Of a DNA stretch of 64,000 bases, positions 45,653 to 54,885 are shown in pieces; position 1 is the first letter of the stretch; every line of letters starts with the position of its first letter. The notes beneath the pieces were generated by a model that worked only from the letters and a program-made list of their open reading frames with translations, searched no databases and had not been told where the DNA came from. This stretch comes from Algoriphagus lutimaris. Its GTDB lineage: Bacteria > Bacteroidota > Bacteroidia > Cytophagales > Cyclobacteriaceae. The position numbers were made by a program, and so were the translations under genes. The stretch is from NCBI RefSeq assembly GCF_017051705.1, contig NZ_JAFIDJ010000003.1:186001-250000 (forward strand). Reading direction: 5' to 3'.

Positions 45653-46904
45653 ACCCAAAAACCCATGGCTTTGGATTCCTTCCCTTTATATGACCGAAGG
45701 GATACCCTACATTGTGATCATTGTAGTCTCCGTGATTATGTATAAAAAGCTTGGGGTTTCCAATAGTGACATCGGGTTGTACACCAGTCTATTGTATTTA
45801 CCTTGGGTAATCAAGCCCATTTGGAGCCCTATCATTGATTTAATAGGTACCAAAAGAAAATGGTTTTTATACATGCAATTGGTATTGGCCTTGGTGTTCA
45901 TCGGGGTAGGGCTCAATACATCTGGTACTTCGTTTTTCTTCATCTCTCTTGCTTTTTTCTGGATGGGGGCATTCGCATCCGCCACTAATGATATCGCTTC
46001 AGATGGGATGTATTTGATTGCCCTTAAACCCGATCAACAAAGCTTCTTTGTGGGACTGAGAGGGACATTCTATAGAATAGGTATGATCACCGGACAAGGC
46101 TTGATCGTCATTATTGCTGGGTATCTGGAGACAAGTTTGGGGGATAATAGTAAGGCTTGGTCCTACACCATGATTATAGTCGGGGGATTAATGTTGCTAC
46201 TTACCGCCGTTAATTTTTTAACTACTCCAAGAGTAGAAGAGGAATCCAAGGATAAGATTAAAAAAGAAGCGAGTTTTGCCATGGTTTTCAGTACGTTTTT
46301 TACAAAAAAGAATATTGGAATTTCATTAGCCTTTGTCTTGCTGTATCGGTTGGGAGAATCTCAATTGGTAAAAATGGCCTCCCCATTTTTATTGGAAGGT
46401 CGACAAACAGGTGGATTGGGATTAAGCACTTCCGAGGTAGGTTTTCTTTATGGAACCATCGGGGTGATTGCATTATTATTAGGAGGGATCTTAGGAGGTA
46501 TTGCTATTTCGAAAAATGGATTGGGAAAATGGATGATCCCTATGGCACTGTCTCTAAACCTTCCCAATTTACTTTACATCGCTTTGGCCCACTTTCAACC
46601 AGAAAACATCGTATTTGCTGGAACAGTCGTCGTCATAGAACAATTTGGATATGGATTTGGCTTTGCGGCTTATATGATCTTTTTGATTTATTTGGCGGAG
46701 GGGCTTTTTAAAACTTCTCATTACGCTTTAGCCACTGGATTTATGGCAATGGGAATGATGTTTCCTGGTATGGTTTCAGGATATATTCAGGAATGGTTAG
46801 GATACACAGGATTCTTTATTTGGGTTGGAATTGCGATGATTCCGGCCATAATCATGGCAAAATCCGTAAAATACCCTAAAGAGTTTGGGAAGAAAACGGA
46901 ATAA
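45639..46904 (+). CDS. AmpG-like major facilitator permease
   Basis: This 421-residue inner-membrane protein has 12 predicted helices and the N-terminal pattern of the PAT/AmpG group (PSLYMTEGIPYIVIIVV, SLLYLPWVIKPIWSP, DIASDGMYLIAL). AmpG carries GlcNAc-anhydroMurNAc peptides into the cytoplasm for peptidoglycan recycling. The amidase and GHL10 genes before it and the NagZ-like gene after it support the same substrate type. It overlaps the GNAT gene by 14 bases. The substrate is inferred from context. Confidence 0.85.
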   Translation: MTQNKPKNPWLWIPSLYMTEGIPYIVIIVVSVIMYKKLGVSNSDIGLYTSLLYLPWVIKPIWSPIIDLIGTKRKWFLYMQLVLALVFIGVGLNTSGTSFFFISLAFFWMGAFASATNDIASDGMYLIALKPDQQSFFVGLRGTFYRIGMITGQGLIVIIAGYLETSLGDNSKAWSYTMIIVGGLMLLLTAVNFLTTPRVEEESKDKIKKEASFAMVFSTFFTKKNIGISLAFVLLYRLGESQLVKMASPFLLEGRQTGGLGLSTSEVGFLYGTIGVIALLLGGILGGIAISKNGLGKWMIPMALSLNLPNLLYIALAHFQPENIVFAGTVVVIEQFGYGFGFAAYMIFLIYLAEGLFKTSHYALATGFMAMGMMFPGMVSGYIQEWLGYTGFFIWVGIAMIPAIIMAKSVKYPKEFGKKTE

Positions 46905-46992
46905 AACTTTCTCCCAAACTTTCAACTAAAACCGGTAGATTTGAAATAAGCGGCTATCGAGTAAAAAAAGCACATAAACCTGAAATTGACGA

Positions 46993-48555
46993 ATGAACCC
47001 CACGCTAACCAATAGGCAAAAAATAGCCCAGATTTTCTTCCCTGCGGCATTTATTCATGATACGGAAGAAAATCACCAAGCCTTGGAGAATCTGATCCGA
47101 AAGGAAGAAATAGGTGGATTGACCTTTTTTCATAGTCGTATTTCAGCTGCTGCCAACTTTGAGAAAAGACAGGAAGTTTTAAACGTTTCAGGTACTTTAG
47201 AAAAATTGGTAGAGCTCATCAACCGATATCAGGAGGCTTCCAACATCCCTTTAATCATATCCATTGATGGTGAATTTGGTTTGGCAATGCGGATCGAACA
47301 GACGCCTGCATACCCATTTGCCATCTCCTTGGGCGGAATTAGTCAAGAGGGGGAAAAGCAAGTAGAAGAGGTCCATTACAAAATGGGGCTTGATCTAAAA
47401 AGCGCAGGTATTCATCTTAATTTAGCTCCCTGCGCAGATGTCAACACCAATCCTTCCAACCCTGTCATAGGCTATAGGTCTTTTGGTTCTGACCCTAATT
47501 CCGTAGCTCGACTTGCCTTAGCTGCTTACAAAGGATTGAAAAAAGCAGGTATCGGGGCTTGCTTAAAACACTTTCCAGGTCACGGTGACACCCATGTGGA
47601 TTCTCATTTAGGATTGCCTGTGGTAAATAAAACGAAACAGGAATTAGTAGCCGAAGAATTATACCCCTTTCAATATGGAATCGACCATGATGTGGAAATG
47701 ATTATGGTAGGACATCTGGCAGTTCCAGCACTAAGTGGAAATATTGAAATTTCAGCTAGCATCAGTCGGGATATTATTACTGATCTGCTGAAAAACGAAA
47801 TGGGATTTAAGGGATTGGTAATCTCTGATGCATTAAACATGAAGGCAGTAGCCAATCTTTTCCCCAATCCAGGTCAATTAGAATGGGAAGCTTTTCAGGC
47901 AGGAAACGATATTTTATGCTTTTCTGATCATGTCAAAGAAGGAATTCAATTTATTTTAGAAAGAGGCAAAAAAGAAGATATTGAAAGTGCCTATCAAAAA
48001 ATCCAGGACCTGAAACAGCAATTGGGAGTGTTGGAACGAAAAACCATTGAGGTTCCCAATTTCAATTGGGAAAATCATGACAAGTTCATGGAGAAGCTTT
48101 CAAAAGAATTCCTTTGTCAACTAGAAGGAGAAATCAACCCCATTAAAATCAGAGATTTGGGGGAATCAGGTAATTTAGGGCTTCGTTCCTTCCCATCTGG
48201 TCCTACTACGACTTTTGAAACTTTATTACATGAAGCTTTCGGCAGAAATCTTGCGGAAATCTCCGATAAAAAATCTGAGCTCTTGATTATCCCTGTTTTT
48301 GTTCCATCTGCTAAACCAATGAACCATTTTGGGCTGGATAAAAATGATCTGGAGGAAATTCAGCAATTGGCACATGAAAAACCGAGTATTTTGTACCTCT
48401 TTGGAAACCCCTTGGCATTACGGCAATTTGGAGATCTATCTATCTACTCAAGCGTAATCCTAGCCTACCAATCCTTCGATGCCACCCAACGAGTCGCGGT
48501 AAAGCATTTAATGGGAGAATGGAAAGCAATCGGAAGACTCAGTGTAGACCTTTAA
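46993..48555 (+). CDS. nagZ: GH3 beta-N-acetylhexosaminidase, NagZ-like
   Basis: In this 520-residue protein without signal peptide the N-terminal TIM barrel carries the NagZ signature KHFPGHGDTHVDSH (192-205), where the Asp-His pair is the general acid/base. The nucleophile is Asp279 in VISDALNM. A C-terminal domain of about 150 residues is present, unlike the single-domain E. coli NagZ (about 340 residues), giving the two-domain type seen in Bacillus. NagZ removes GlcNAc from imported muropeptides in the cytoplasm, which fits AmpG just upstream (88-base gap). Confidence 0.9.
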   Translation: MNPTLTNRQKIAQIFFPAAFIHDTEENHQALENLIRKEEIGGLTFFHSRISAAANFEKRQEVLNVSGTLEKLVELINRYQEASNIPLIISIDGEFGLAMRIEQTPAYPFAISLGGISQEGEKQVEEVHYKMGLDLKSAGIHLNLAPCADVNTNPSNPVIGYRSFGSDPNSVARLALAAYKGLKKAGIGACLKHFPGHGDTHVDSHLGLPVVNKTKQELVAEELYPFQYGIDHDVEMIMVGHLAVPALSGNIEISASISRDIITDLLKNEMGFKGLVISDALNMKAVANLFPNPGQLEWEAFQAGNDILCFSDHVKEGIQFILERGKKEDIESAYQKIQDLKQQLGVLERKTIEVPNFNWENHDKFMEKLSKEFLCQLEGEINPIKIRDLGESGNLGLRSFPSGPTTTFETLLHEAFGRNLAEISDKKSELLIIPVFVPSAKPMNHFGLDKNDLEEIQQLAHEKPSILYLFGNPLALRQFGDLSIYSSVILAYQSFDATQRVAVKHLMGEWKAIGRLSVDL

Positions 48556-48580
48556 CAAAATCTAATTGTAAAGAAGAATA

Positions 48581-48613
48581 AAGGTCCTCAAAAACTTTCT
48601 GAGGACCTTTTTT
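48581..48613. terminator. Bidirectional terminator between GH3 and DUF4142 genes
   Basis: A perfect 10-bp stem (48581-48590 with 48600-48609) has a 9-base loop and a T6 tract on the plus side. The opposite strand is T-rich too, so it can end both convergent transcripts. Confidence 0.85.
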
Positions 48614-48633
48614 AATTGTTAAGGAAGCTAATT

Positions 48634-49209
48634 TTACAATCCTTCCAGACCAATTTCAGCTTTTACCAAAATGGCTTCCGCTTTATGATCTTTGACTATT
48701 GCCAGGTTTTTTTCGGCATAACCTGAAATGGTGAAATTCTCTCCATTATCAATTTGATTTTTATACATGGACATGGAGTTATTTAATAAATCGATTTGAA
48801 AATTGATAAACTCCTTATCAAATTCCTCTCCTTGGAGCGCAGCCAATTCGTCATATCTTGCTTGCATTTCAGAAGTAATTCCATCTGAAATTTCCACTTT
48901 CTTGCCATCTGCTAAGGCTTCCAACTCTGCTTTACTATTTGTATTCGAATCTGCAATCAGTTGAGCATATTCCAATACAGAATCATCTTCCCCATTTTCC
49001 AAGGCCAATTGCCCAAAACTGATTTGTGCATTAGCCTGCTGAGATGCTGAAATAGCAAAGTTCATATCCTGCTGACTGACGGTATCCACAATTGGTTCAT
49101 CATCCTCATTATTGCAGGATGACAATCCTCCAATAGTAAATGCGGCCATCAATACGGCTCCTGACACTCTTAGCCTGTTCACTGTAGTTTTTTGAAAATT
49201 GATTTTCAT
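48634..49209 (-). CDS. DUF4142 lipoprotein
   Basis: This 191-residue protein has a lipoprotein signal ending at TIGGLSSC. The helical DUF4142 domain (about 45-185) reads QDMNFAISASQQANAQISFG with the typical ASIAGMAEVQ-like register, and the ending EKNLAIVKDHKAEAI is family-like. The role is unknown; members are often stress-linked. The region upstream on its strand holds a decayed gene. Confidence 0.8.
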   Translation of the reverse strand: MKINFQKTTVNRLRVSGAVLMAAFTIGGLSSCNNEDDEPIVDTVSQQDMNFAISASQQANAQISFGQLALENGEDDSVLEYAQLIADSNTNSKAELEALADGKKVEISDGITSEMQARYDELAALQGEEFDKEFINFQIDLLNNSMSMYKNQIDNGENFTISGYAEKNLAIVKDHKAEAILVKAEIGLEGL

Positions 49210-49360
49210 AGTTAGTATAGTTGGTTATTTGTTACCCATTCTACTTACAATACCTATACCTAACCCCTAATTGCCATTTACAGGCGATAATCAATTTTTG
49301 TCATGGGTATTAATTGTTCATAATGTAGAAACAATTGCGCTATTCATCCATTTCTCCAAC

Positions 49361-49981
49361 TCAGCCCTCCATGATTTCCCAAATCTCAAAAGCAATATCA
49401 TCCAGTTCCTCTTCTCCTTCACTTACTTTGACCAAAATTCTATTGTTTGGCTAAGCAATTTGAATTATAACTGAAGGCGATTTCTTTTCAACTTTCCCTT
49501 GAAACACTCCTCTTTCTAACAAAGGGATAAACCGTTCATTTGGCCCGGAGTAAACCACTGTGGTAACTTTTGGCTTATATAGAATTCTCTTGATCAAATT
49601 AAATTCCCGGTCATTTTTCAGAAGCAGCAAATAAGTCTGACCTCAAATATTCCCATCTGCTCCGAGTCCCATCGTCAAAGCAGAGGAAGAATAATCATTG
49701 GATCCTTCTCCTCTTCTGACTTTACTGATAATAATTTTACCCTGGGCATCAAAAATTGCCAACCCCACACCATCGGAGCCTTTATCGACATAGCCAAGAC
49801 AAACATCTTTGACAGGATCATAATCTCGAATACCAACAGGTACCAGGATCTCAATTTCCAAATCAGCAACTTTTTTTAATTGGATTTTTTTGGGCTAATC
49901 CGGATAGAGGTAAAAAAATAGCATCCATGACAAATGCTAGTAGTGTTCGCTTGTTTTTAAATGGGGTATTGTTTTACCCAT
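49361..49981 (-). pseudogene. Decayed secreted protein of unknown family
   Basis: Reading right to left, an ATG at 49981 starts a short frame. After slips in A-tracts a signal peptide (KNKRTLLAFVMDAIFLPLSG) appears. Another slip in the A7 tract at 49886-49892 leads into VADLEIEILVPVGIRDYDPV and GLAIFDAQGKIIISKVRRGE. From there one frame continues to a final stop at 49361-49363 and is broken only by TGA at 49643 and TAG at 49451. The rebuilt protein has about 200 residues. I do not recognise the family. In-frame stops plus slips make sequencing error an unlikely sole cause. Confidence 0.65.
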
Positions 49982-50011
49982 TAAACTTACTAAAAACCTC
50001 TAAACCATCAA

Positions 50012-51172
50012 CTAATTTTTTGCTTGCTCTTTGACTTCAAACCGGTACACAATTTCGTGAACATACTTTTCCCCAGGAGCCAAGGAAGCAGTAGGAAAGC
50101 TGGGTTTATTAGGGCTGTCAGGCCAAGTTTGTGGCTCTAGGCAAAATGCCCAAAATGGTTGATACACTTTTCCATCAGCCCCCTTAAAATCCCGCATTCC
50201 ATTGGCCGTATAAAATTGAACACCAGGTGCCGTGCTAAATACTTCCATCACTCGACCGGTCTCCGGATGCTTTACTTTTGCAATTCCTATCAAATCCGAA
50301 GAGTTTTCTTTTTTGGTCACAAAATTATGATCATATCCACCTCCATTCAATTCCATTTGGTCCCCTAGATTTTTTGGGGTTTGAAAATCCAAAGGAGTAT
50401 TTTCCACATTCAGTAAATTTCCTGTAGGAATCAATTGATCATCTGTCTCTGTATAAGATTGTGCAAAAATCTGTATTTCATGATCCCTCACGTCCCTTGT
50501 GATCCCTCCTAGATTGAAATAACTATGATTGGTCAAATTCACGACTGTTTTTTGATCGGTAGTAGACTCAAACCTGACTTTTAATTCATTATCAGCGGTC
50601 AATTCCATGTACAACCAAGTATCTAGATTTCCGGGATAACCTTCTTCTCCATCTTTGCTTAGATAATACATCTTGACACCAATCGATTGATCGGTATCAT
50701 AGGATTCAGCATCCCATACTTGTACCCCAAAACCTTTTCTTCCGCCATGCAAATGATTTTCTCCAAGGTTTTTGGTGATCTCATAAGTCACTCCATCCAG
50801 ATCAAATGAGGCCCCTCCGATTCTATTGGCATAACGTCCGACTGCCGCACCTAAATAAGGCCCATTTCCTGTAAAATATTGCGGAATGCTATCCAATGCC
50901 AATACTATATTTTCTAAATTCCCATCCTTATCAGGAACAAGTATCCTTGAGATAATTCCTCCAAAATTGGTCATTTGAACCTGCATGAATCCATTATCCA
51001 AATCGTACTTGAAAACACCCTTGCCTTCCCATTCCCCAACTTTTTCCACTTTCATTTCAAAGTTTATATTTTTAGCCTCCTCCATTTCAGTTTGGTCTGT
51101 GGGTTTATTGTGACAGGCAATTATCAATACAAATACTACCAGCCAGTAGAATTTATTTATTATTCGATGCAT
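50012..51172 (-). CDS. Aldose 1-epimerase (galactose mutarotase) lipoprotein
   Basis: This 386-residue protein has a lipoprotein signal ending at FVLIIAC and a galactose mutarotase beta-sandwich. The motifs AVGRYANRIGG, ENHLHGGRKGFG, NLTNHSYFNLGG and the late Glu in FCLEPQTWPD (catalytic base) are all present. It interconverts alpha and beta anomers of aldoses, here at the envelope. It is the last gene of a three-gene run with amidohydrolase and gluconokinase on the same strand. Confidence 0.93.
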   Translation of the reverse strand: MHRIINKFYWLVVFVLIIACHNKPTDQTEMEEAKNINFEMKVEKVGEWEGKGVFKYDLDNGFMQVQMTNFGGIISRILVPDKDGNLENIVLALDSIPQYFTGNGPYLGAAVGRYANRIGGASFDLDGVTYEITKNLGENHLHGGRKGFGVQVWDAESYDTDQSIGVKMYYLSKDGEEGYPGNLDTWLYMELTADNELKVRFESTTDQKTVVNLTNHSYFNLGGITRDVRDHEIQIFAQSYTETDDQLIPTGNLLNVENTPLDFQTPKNLGDQMELNGGGYDHNFVTKKENSSDLIGIAKVKHPETGRVMEVFSTAPGVQFYTANGMRDFKGADGKVYQPFWAFCLEPQTWPDSPNKPSFPTASLAPGEKYVHEIVYRFEVKEQAKN

Positions 51173-51211
51173 GGATTTTGTTGGGTTTGGGTAAATAGGA
51201 ACTATTTGAAT

Positions 51212-52576
51212 TTATCGTTGATGGTTAGACTCGATTTTGGCCAACTCCTGATCTAACCTGTTTCTATCATAATACGCTCCTTTCATCATCACCCCGATGG
51301 GCATTTTCAAGGTTTCTAAATCTTCCAATGGGTTCCCCTTTACCATCACAAAATCTGCTGAGGCTCCTTTTTTGATCACTCCCCATTGGCCTTCCTCCTC
51401 GAAATACAATGCAGGATTGACGGAGCCAGATTTTAGAATTTCATAATTTGACATGCCTGCTTTTGACATCAACTCGATTTCATGATGTATGGAAAATCCA
51501 GGGACATTGAAAACCTGTGGGGAATCTGAAGTCATTAAAATTGGAACTCCAGCTTGATGCAAAATCATCAATAATTTGTTTCGAAAATCCAGATAAGGTT
51601 GCACATTTTCCTTAGTCAAAATTCCAGCTTCCTCATAGGGAATTTTTGCATTGATCCAGTTCTGCACTTGGGCGGCAGACATGTATTTCATTTCAGGAAT
51701 ATTTCTGTATTCTTCCGCGGGCTTTGATCCAAAATACCGATCAAATAAGGTCAAAGTAGGTGCTATCCAAACCTTATGGTCCAAGCTCAATTGAACAAGT
51801 TCAGGAAGTTTACCCATATCAGCTTCTCCTACCAACAGCATGGTAAAAGGACCAGCCTTCTTAGAATCAAAAACTTTAGAATAGTCAGGCAATAAGGCTT
51901 CCACATACCCATCCATATGCTCAATGGATTTATATCCATTTTCCAAACTGGCTTTAAGCCCAACATCTAAGGAAACATGCCCTCCAAATGGAATATCCAA
52001 TTCCTTCGCAGTTTTTGCGATGGCCAAAAATTCATCCATCTCTAATCCTGGATGGAGTTTCAGATGATCATATCCTGCTGCTTTTTCATCTCTGACCATT
52101 TGTGCAGCTTGTTCCGGAGATGAAACAGAACCTCCGCTAAATGAGGGGCCTGAAAGAAATAATCGAGGGCCTGGTAAAGTTCCTTCTTCAATCCTAGCCT
52201 TTAAAGGCAAGTGTGAAGCATGCCCGATCATTCCTCGAACTCTTAATACCCCATTTGCCAGATAAAGCCACATAGCTTCCTCTTGTAATTGCGTATTTCC
52301 ATTTTGAGCCACTGGAATATGGGAATGAAACTCTGCAAGTCCTGGATATACGTATGCTCCATTTCCTTCAATTACTTTTTCAATGGGACGTTTAGACACT
52401 TCAATCATAGGAATAACATCCACAATTTTCCCATTCTCTACTAGAATCGCCTGATTTTCCAAGATGGAATCATCTTCCATCCTAAGCACATGGACATTTT
52501 GAATGACCTGAACTTGAGCGGTGGTGTACGTAAGGGGTAAAAGACAGATTGCAAGAAATAAAGCAAGATGTTTCAT
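51212..52576 (-). CDS. Secreted imidazolonepropionase-like amidohydrolase
   Basis: This 454-residue protein has a signal peptide (MKHLALFLAICLLPLTYTTA) and an amidohydrolase fold with the metal motif PGLAEFHSHIP, later His in FGGHVSLD and SIEHMDGY, and the Asp in MTSDSPQVF. The first motif is H-x-H as required. The substrate is not known; exported relatives split cyclic or peptide-like amides. It lies 39 bases upstream of the mutarotase. Confidence 0.85.
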   Translation of the reverse strand: MKHLALFLAICLLPLTYTTAQVQVIQNVHVLRMEDDSILENQAILVENGKIVDVIPMIEVSKRPIEKVIEGNGAYVYPGLAEFHSHIPVAQNGNTQLQEEAMWLYLANGVLRVRGMIGHASHLPLKARIEEGTLPGPRLFLSGPSFSGGSVSSPEQAAQMVRDEKAAGYDHLKLHPGLEMDEFLAIAKTAKELDIPFGGHVSLDVGLKASLENGYKSIEHMDGYVEALLPDYSKVFDSKKAGPFTMLLVGEADMGKLPELVQLSLDHKVWIAPTLTLFDRYFGSKPAEEYRNIPEMKYMSAAQVQNWINAKIPYEEAGILTKENVQPYLDFRNKLLMILHQAGVPILMTSDSPQVFNVPGFSIHHEIELMSKAGMSNYEILKSGSVNPALYFEEEGQWGVIKKGASADFVMVKGNPLEDLETLKMPIGVMMKGAYYDRNRLDQELAKIESNHQR

Positions 52577-52662
52577 AGCAGGTTAGATTGGATTCACAAT
52601 TAAGTTCGTGTATTCAAAAATTGTATGCAACTCTTTTTATTCCATTGAGACCAACGGCTTTT

Positions 52663-53142
52663 CTAATCATGAATGTAAGCGATTGCTTCTTCAATCATTT
52701 TTTCTGGGGTATTGGCAATGGACAATTTGAGCCCAAAATCTGGTTCTTCCCAGGTAGCAATCTGAGAATCTAGCATACTTGCTTTCATGTAATGGTTTTT
52801 CCTGGCCAACATCCGTTCCCAAATCAAATCCCTATCCCCTTCCAGATGTATCCATTTTACCTGATCATTCACCTGTAAAATATCCCGGTAGGATTGCTTC
52901 AAAGCAGAGCAAGCCAAAACAGCTCCTCCAGATTTTTCAGATTCTTCTAATTGATTTGCCAAAGCTTGAAGCCAAGGTAATCGGTCCTCATCATCCAGAG
53001 GAAAGCCATTACTCATTTTTTCTATATTCTCAAGAGGATGGAAGTGATCTGCATCAAAAAATGGTAAATTGAAATGATTTGAAAGGCCTTTTCCAATGGT
53101 AGTTTTACCTGTACCTGAAACTCCTGTAACGATAATTAGCAT
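52663..53142 (-). CDS. gntK: Gluconokinase
   Basis: This 159-residue kinase has the P-loop GVSGTGKTT (residues 7-15) and the GntK pattern FFDADHFHPLENIEKMSNGF and PLDDEDRLPWL, then ACSALKQSYRDIL. It phosphorylates gluconate to 6-phosphogluconate with ATP in the cytoplasm. It matches the size of single-domain gluconokinases. In this region gluconate could come from periplasmic sugar oxidation. Confidence 0.93.
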   Translation of the reverse strand: MLIIVTGVSGTGKTTIGKGLSNHFNLPFFDADHFHPLENIEKMSNGFPLDDEDRLPWLQALANQLEESEKSGGAVLACSALKQSYRDILQVNDQVKWIHLEGDRDLIWERMLARKNHYMKASMLDSQIATWEEPDFGLKLSIANTPEKMIEEAIAYIHD

Positions 53143-53194
53143 AAACCCAAGTTAGGAAAATTAATTATTTTCAAACCTTCAAAATTTTTACAAA

Positions 53195-54649
53195 ATGGAT
53201 TTTTCCGCTCCTGTTGTCACTGACCATTTTTACTCAAAAAAAGTAAGTGATCTTCACTTTCGAAACTTAAGGTTGGCCTCACCAGAAACTCCTGTTTTTG
53301 AATGTGCAGCCAAAATGGCCAAGGAAAAAGTGAGTTGCTTGTTTATAGGAACATCCCCAGACCAGATCGTAGGATATGTTACAGATATTACATTAAGAGA
53401 CCAATTACTTGCAAAGCAACTGTCCGCAACCATTCCTGTTTCAGAAATTATGGAGTCTGATATGGTAACGATCAGCCCAAAGGAATATTTGGTAGAAGCC
53501 TTGATGTTGATGTTCCGAACCAAGTCCCGCTATTTATTGGTGGAAGAGAAGGGGAATTATGTGGGTTGGATCAGTAGAACAAAAATACTGACCGAACAAT
53601 CCCAAGGTCCTTTCATGTTTATCCAATCTGTAAAAGAGGCAAGACAAATTCCGGAACTTGCAGAAAAATGGAACCGAATGCCTGAAATTATTCACCTCCT
53701 TTTGTCCAGAGGAATGAAAGCAGGGATCGTCAATCAAATCATCACTACGGTAGTAGACACCATTGCCCAGAGAGTTATTGAGCGGGTATTTAAGGAAATT
53801 GGTCCTGCTCCAGCAAAATTCGTGTTCTTTGTTTTGGGCAGTGAAGGTCGAGGAGAATTGACTTTGAAGACCGATCAGGATAATGCGATTATATATGAAG
53901 ATAAAGCCAACGAACACCGGGAAGAGGTCAGGACATATTTTTTGGATTTTGCTACCCGGGTTTCTACGGCATTGAATGAAATCGGAATCGTCTTCTGTGA
54001 AGGAGAACTGATGGCCATGAATCCTAAATGGACACACTCCCTCTCCCATTGGAAAAGAAATTATGAAAGTTGGATTCAGGATGCCTCCCAAGAAACAGCG
54101 ATGAATTACGCTACTTTTTTTGATTGCAGAGCGATCTATGGAGAAAATTCATTGCTGGAAAACCTCAAAGAATACATGGATTTCCAACTTCAACAAGCCC
54201 CTGAGAAATTTTACATCAACTTAGGGTACAATGCTCTCCAATACGAACCTCCCATTACTTTTTTCAGAAAAATTAAAACCGAAACCATTGATGGAGAAAG
54301 GCAGGTAAATTTAAAACAGATCATGCGCCCTATAGTAGACTTGGCTAGAGTCTATGCCTTAAAATATCGAGTTTTTGAAACAAACACCAATCGAAGGATT
54401 GAGCTCCTTAGAGATAAAGGAGTTTTCTCAGATAAAGAGGCCCAAGAATTAATTCATGCATTTGATTATTTGATGGCACTTCGATTAGAAAATCAATCTC
54501 ACTTGATCCTAGAAAAGAAGGAAAAACCAAAAAACTTTTTAATTATCGATCAAATCACAAAAGTTCAGTCCGTCACTCTTTTGGAAATTTTTAAGGTAAT
54601 CGAAGAATTCCAAGCCAGAATCAAATTGGCTTTTACTAGGTCTTTGTAG
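53195..54649 (+). CDS. CBS-pair protein with DUF294 nucleotidyltransferase-like domain
   Basis: This 484-residue cytoplasmic protein has two CBS domains (about 25-135). A putative nucleotidyltransferase domain follows with GSEGRGELTLKTDQDN (215-230), which holds the GS-x(8-12)-D-x-D-type acids. The DUF294_C helical domain (about 350-480) ends it. Many relatives have an additional N-terminal cyclic-nucleotide-binding domain; here it is absent. CBS pairs sense adenine nucleotides, so it may be an energy-state-dependent nucleotidyltransferase with an unknown target. It is divergent from gluconokinase (52-bp gap). Confidence 0.85.
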   Translation: MDFSAPVVTDHFYSKKVSDLHFRNLRLASPETPVFECAAKMAKEKVSCLFIGTSPDQIVGYVTDITLRDQLLAKQLSATIPVSEIMESDMVTISPKEYLVEALMLMFRTKSRYLLVEEKGNYVGWISRTKILTEQSQGPFMFIQSVKEARQIPELAEKWNRMPEIIHLLLSRGMKAGIVNQIITTVVDTIAQRVIERVFKEIGPAPAKFVFFVLGSEGRGELTLKTDQDNAIIYEDKANEHREEVRTYFLDFATRVSTALNEIGIVFCEGELMAMNPKWTHSLSHWKRNYESWIQDASQETAMNYATFFDCRAIYGENSLLENLKEYMDFQLQQAPEKFYINLGYNALQYEPPITFFRKIKTETIDGERQVNLKQIMRPIVDLARVYALKYRVFETNTNRRIELLRDKGVFSDKEAQELIHAFDYLMALRLENQSHLILEKKEKPKNFLIIDQITKVQSVTLLEIFKVIEEFQARIKLAFTRSL

Positions 54650-54709
54650 AGAAACACGAATACTTTTATAAAATTTTTATTAAAGTGCTTTTTATTCAAA
54701 AACTTTTTT

Positions 54710-54717
54710 TAAATTTG
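54710..54717 (+). promoter_or_regulatory. Possible Bacteroidota -7 promoter element for the NagB-like/PIG-L gene
   Basis: TAAATTTG fits the Bacteroidota -7 consensus TAnnTTTG in an AT-rich 236-bp spacer upstream of the fusion gene. No good -33 TTTG at the expected distance was seen, so support is weak. A leader of about 160 bases would follow. Confidence 0.3.
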
Positions 54718-54885
54718 TTTAGTAAGAGATTGAATAATCCAATCTACTACACACCAAATTTTATTTTTAAATAATAAGTCAAATCAAAGTTATCACGATT
54801 CACACTTACGTTTAACTGAATATTATTTGGATTTAAATGAATATAATTTTATTATTCCCAACTATACCTAACCTGTTCTAATAGC

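Noticed and set aside
42844-48555. Whether the amidase-GHL10-GNAT-AmpG-GH3 cluster could be a defence or toxin system.
   Set aside because: Every recognisable member belongs to cell-wall turnover, and there is no effector, immunity-type or mobile gene nearby.
54661-54725. Hairpin-like A/T tracts after the CBS/DUF294 gene.
   Set aside because: The best stem is 5 bp of A/T-rich sequence; it is not stable enough to call a terminator.
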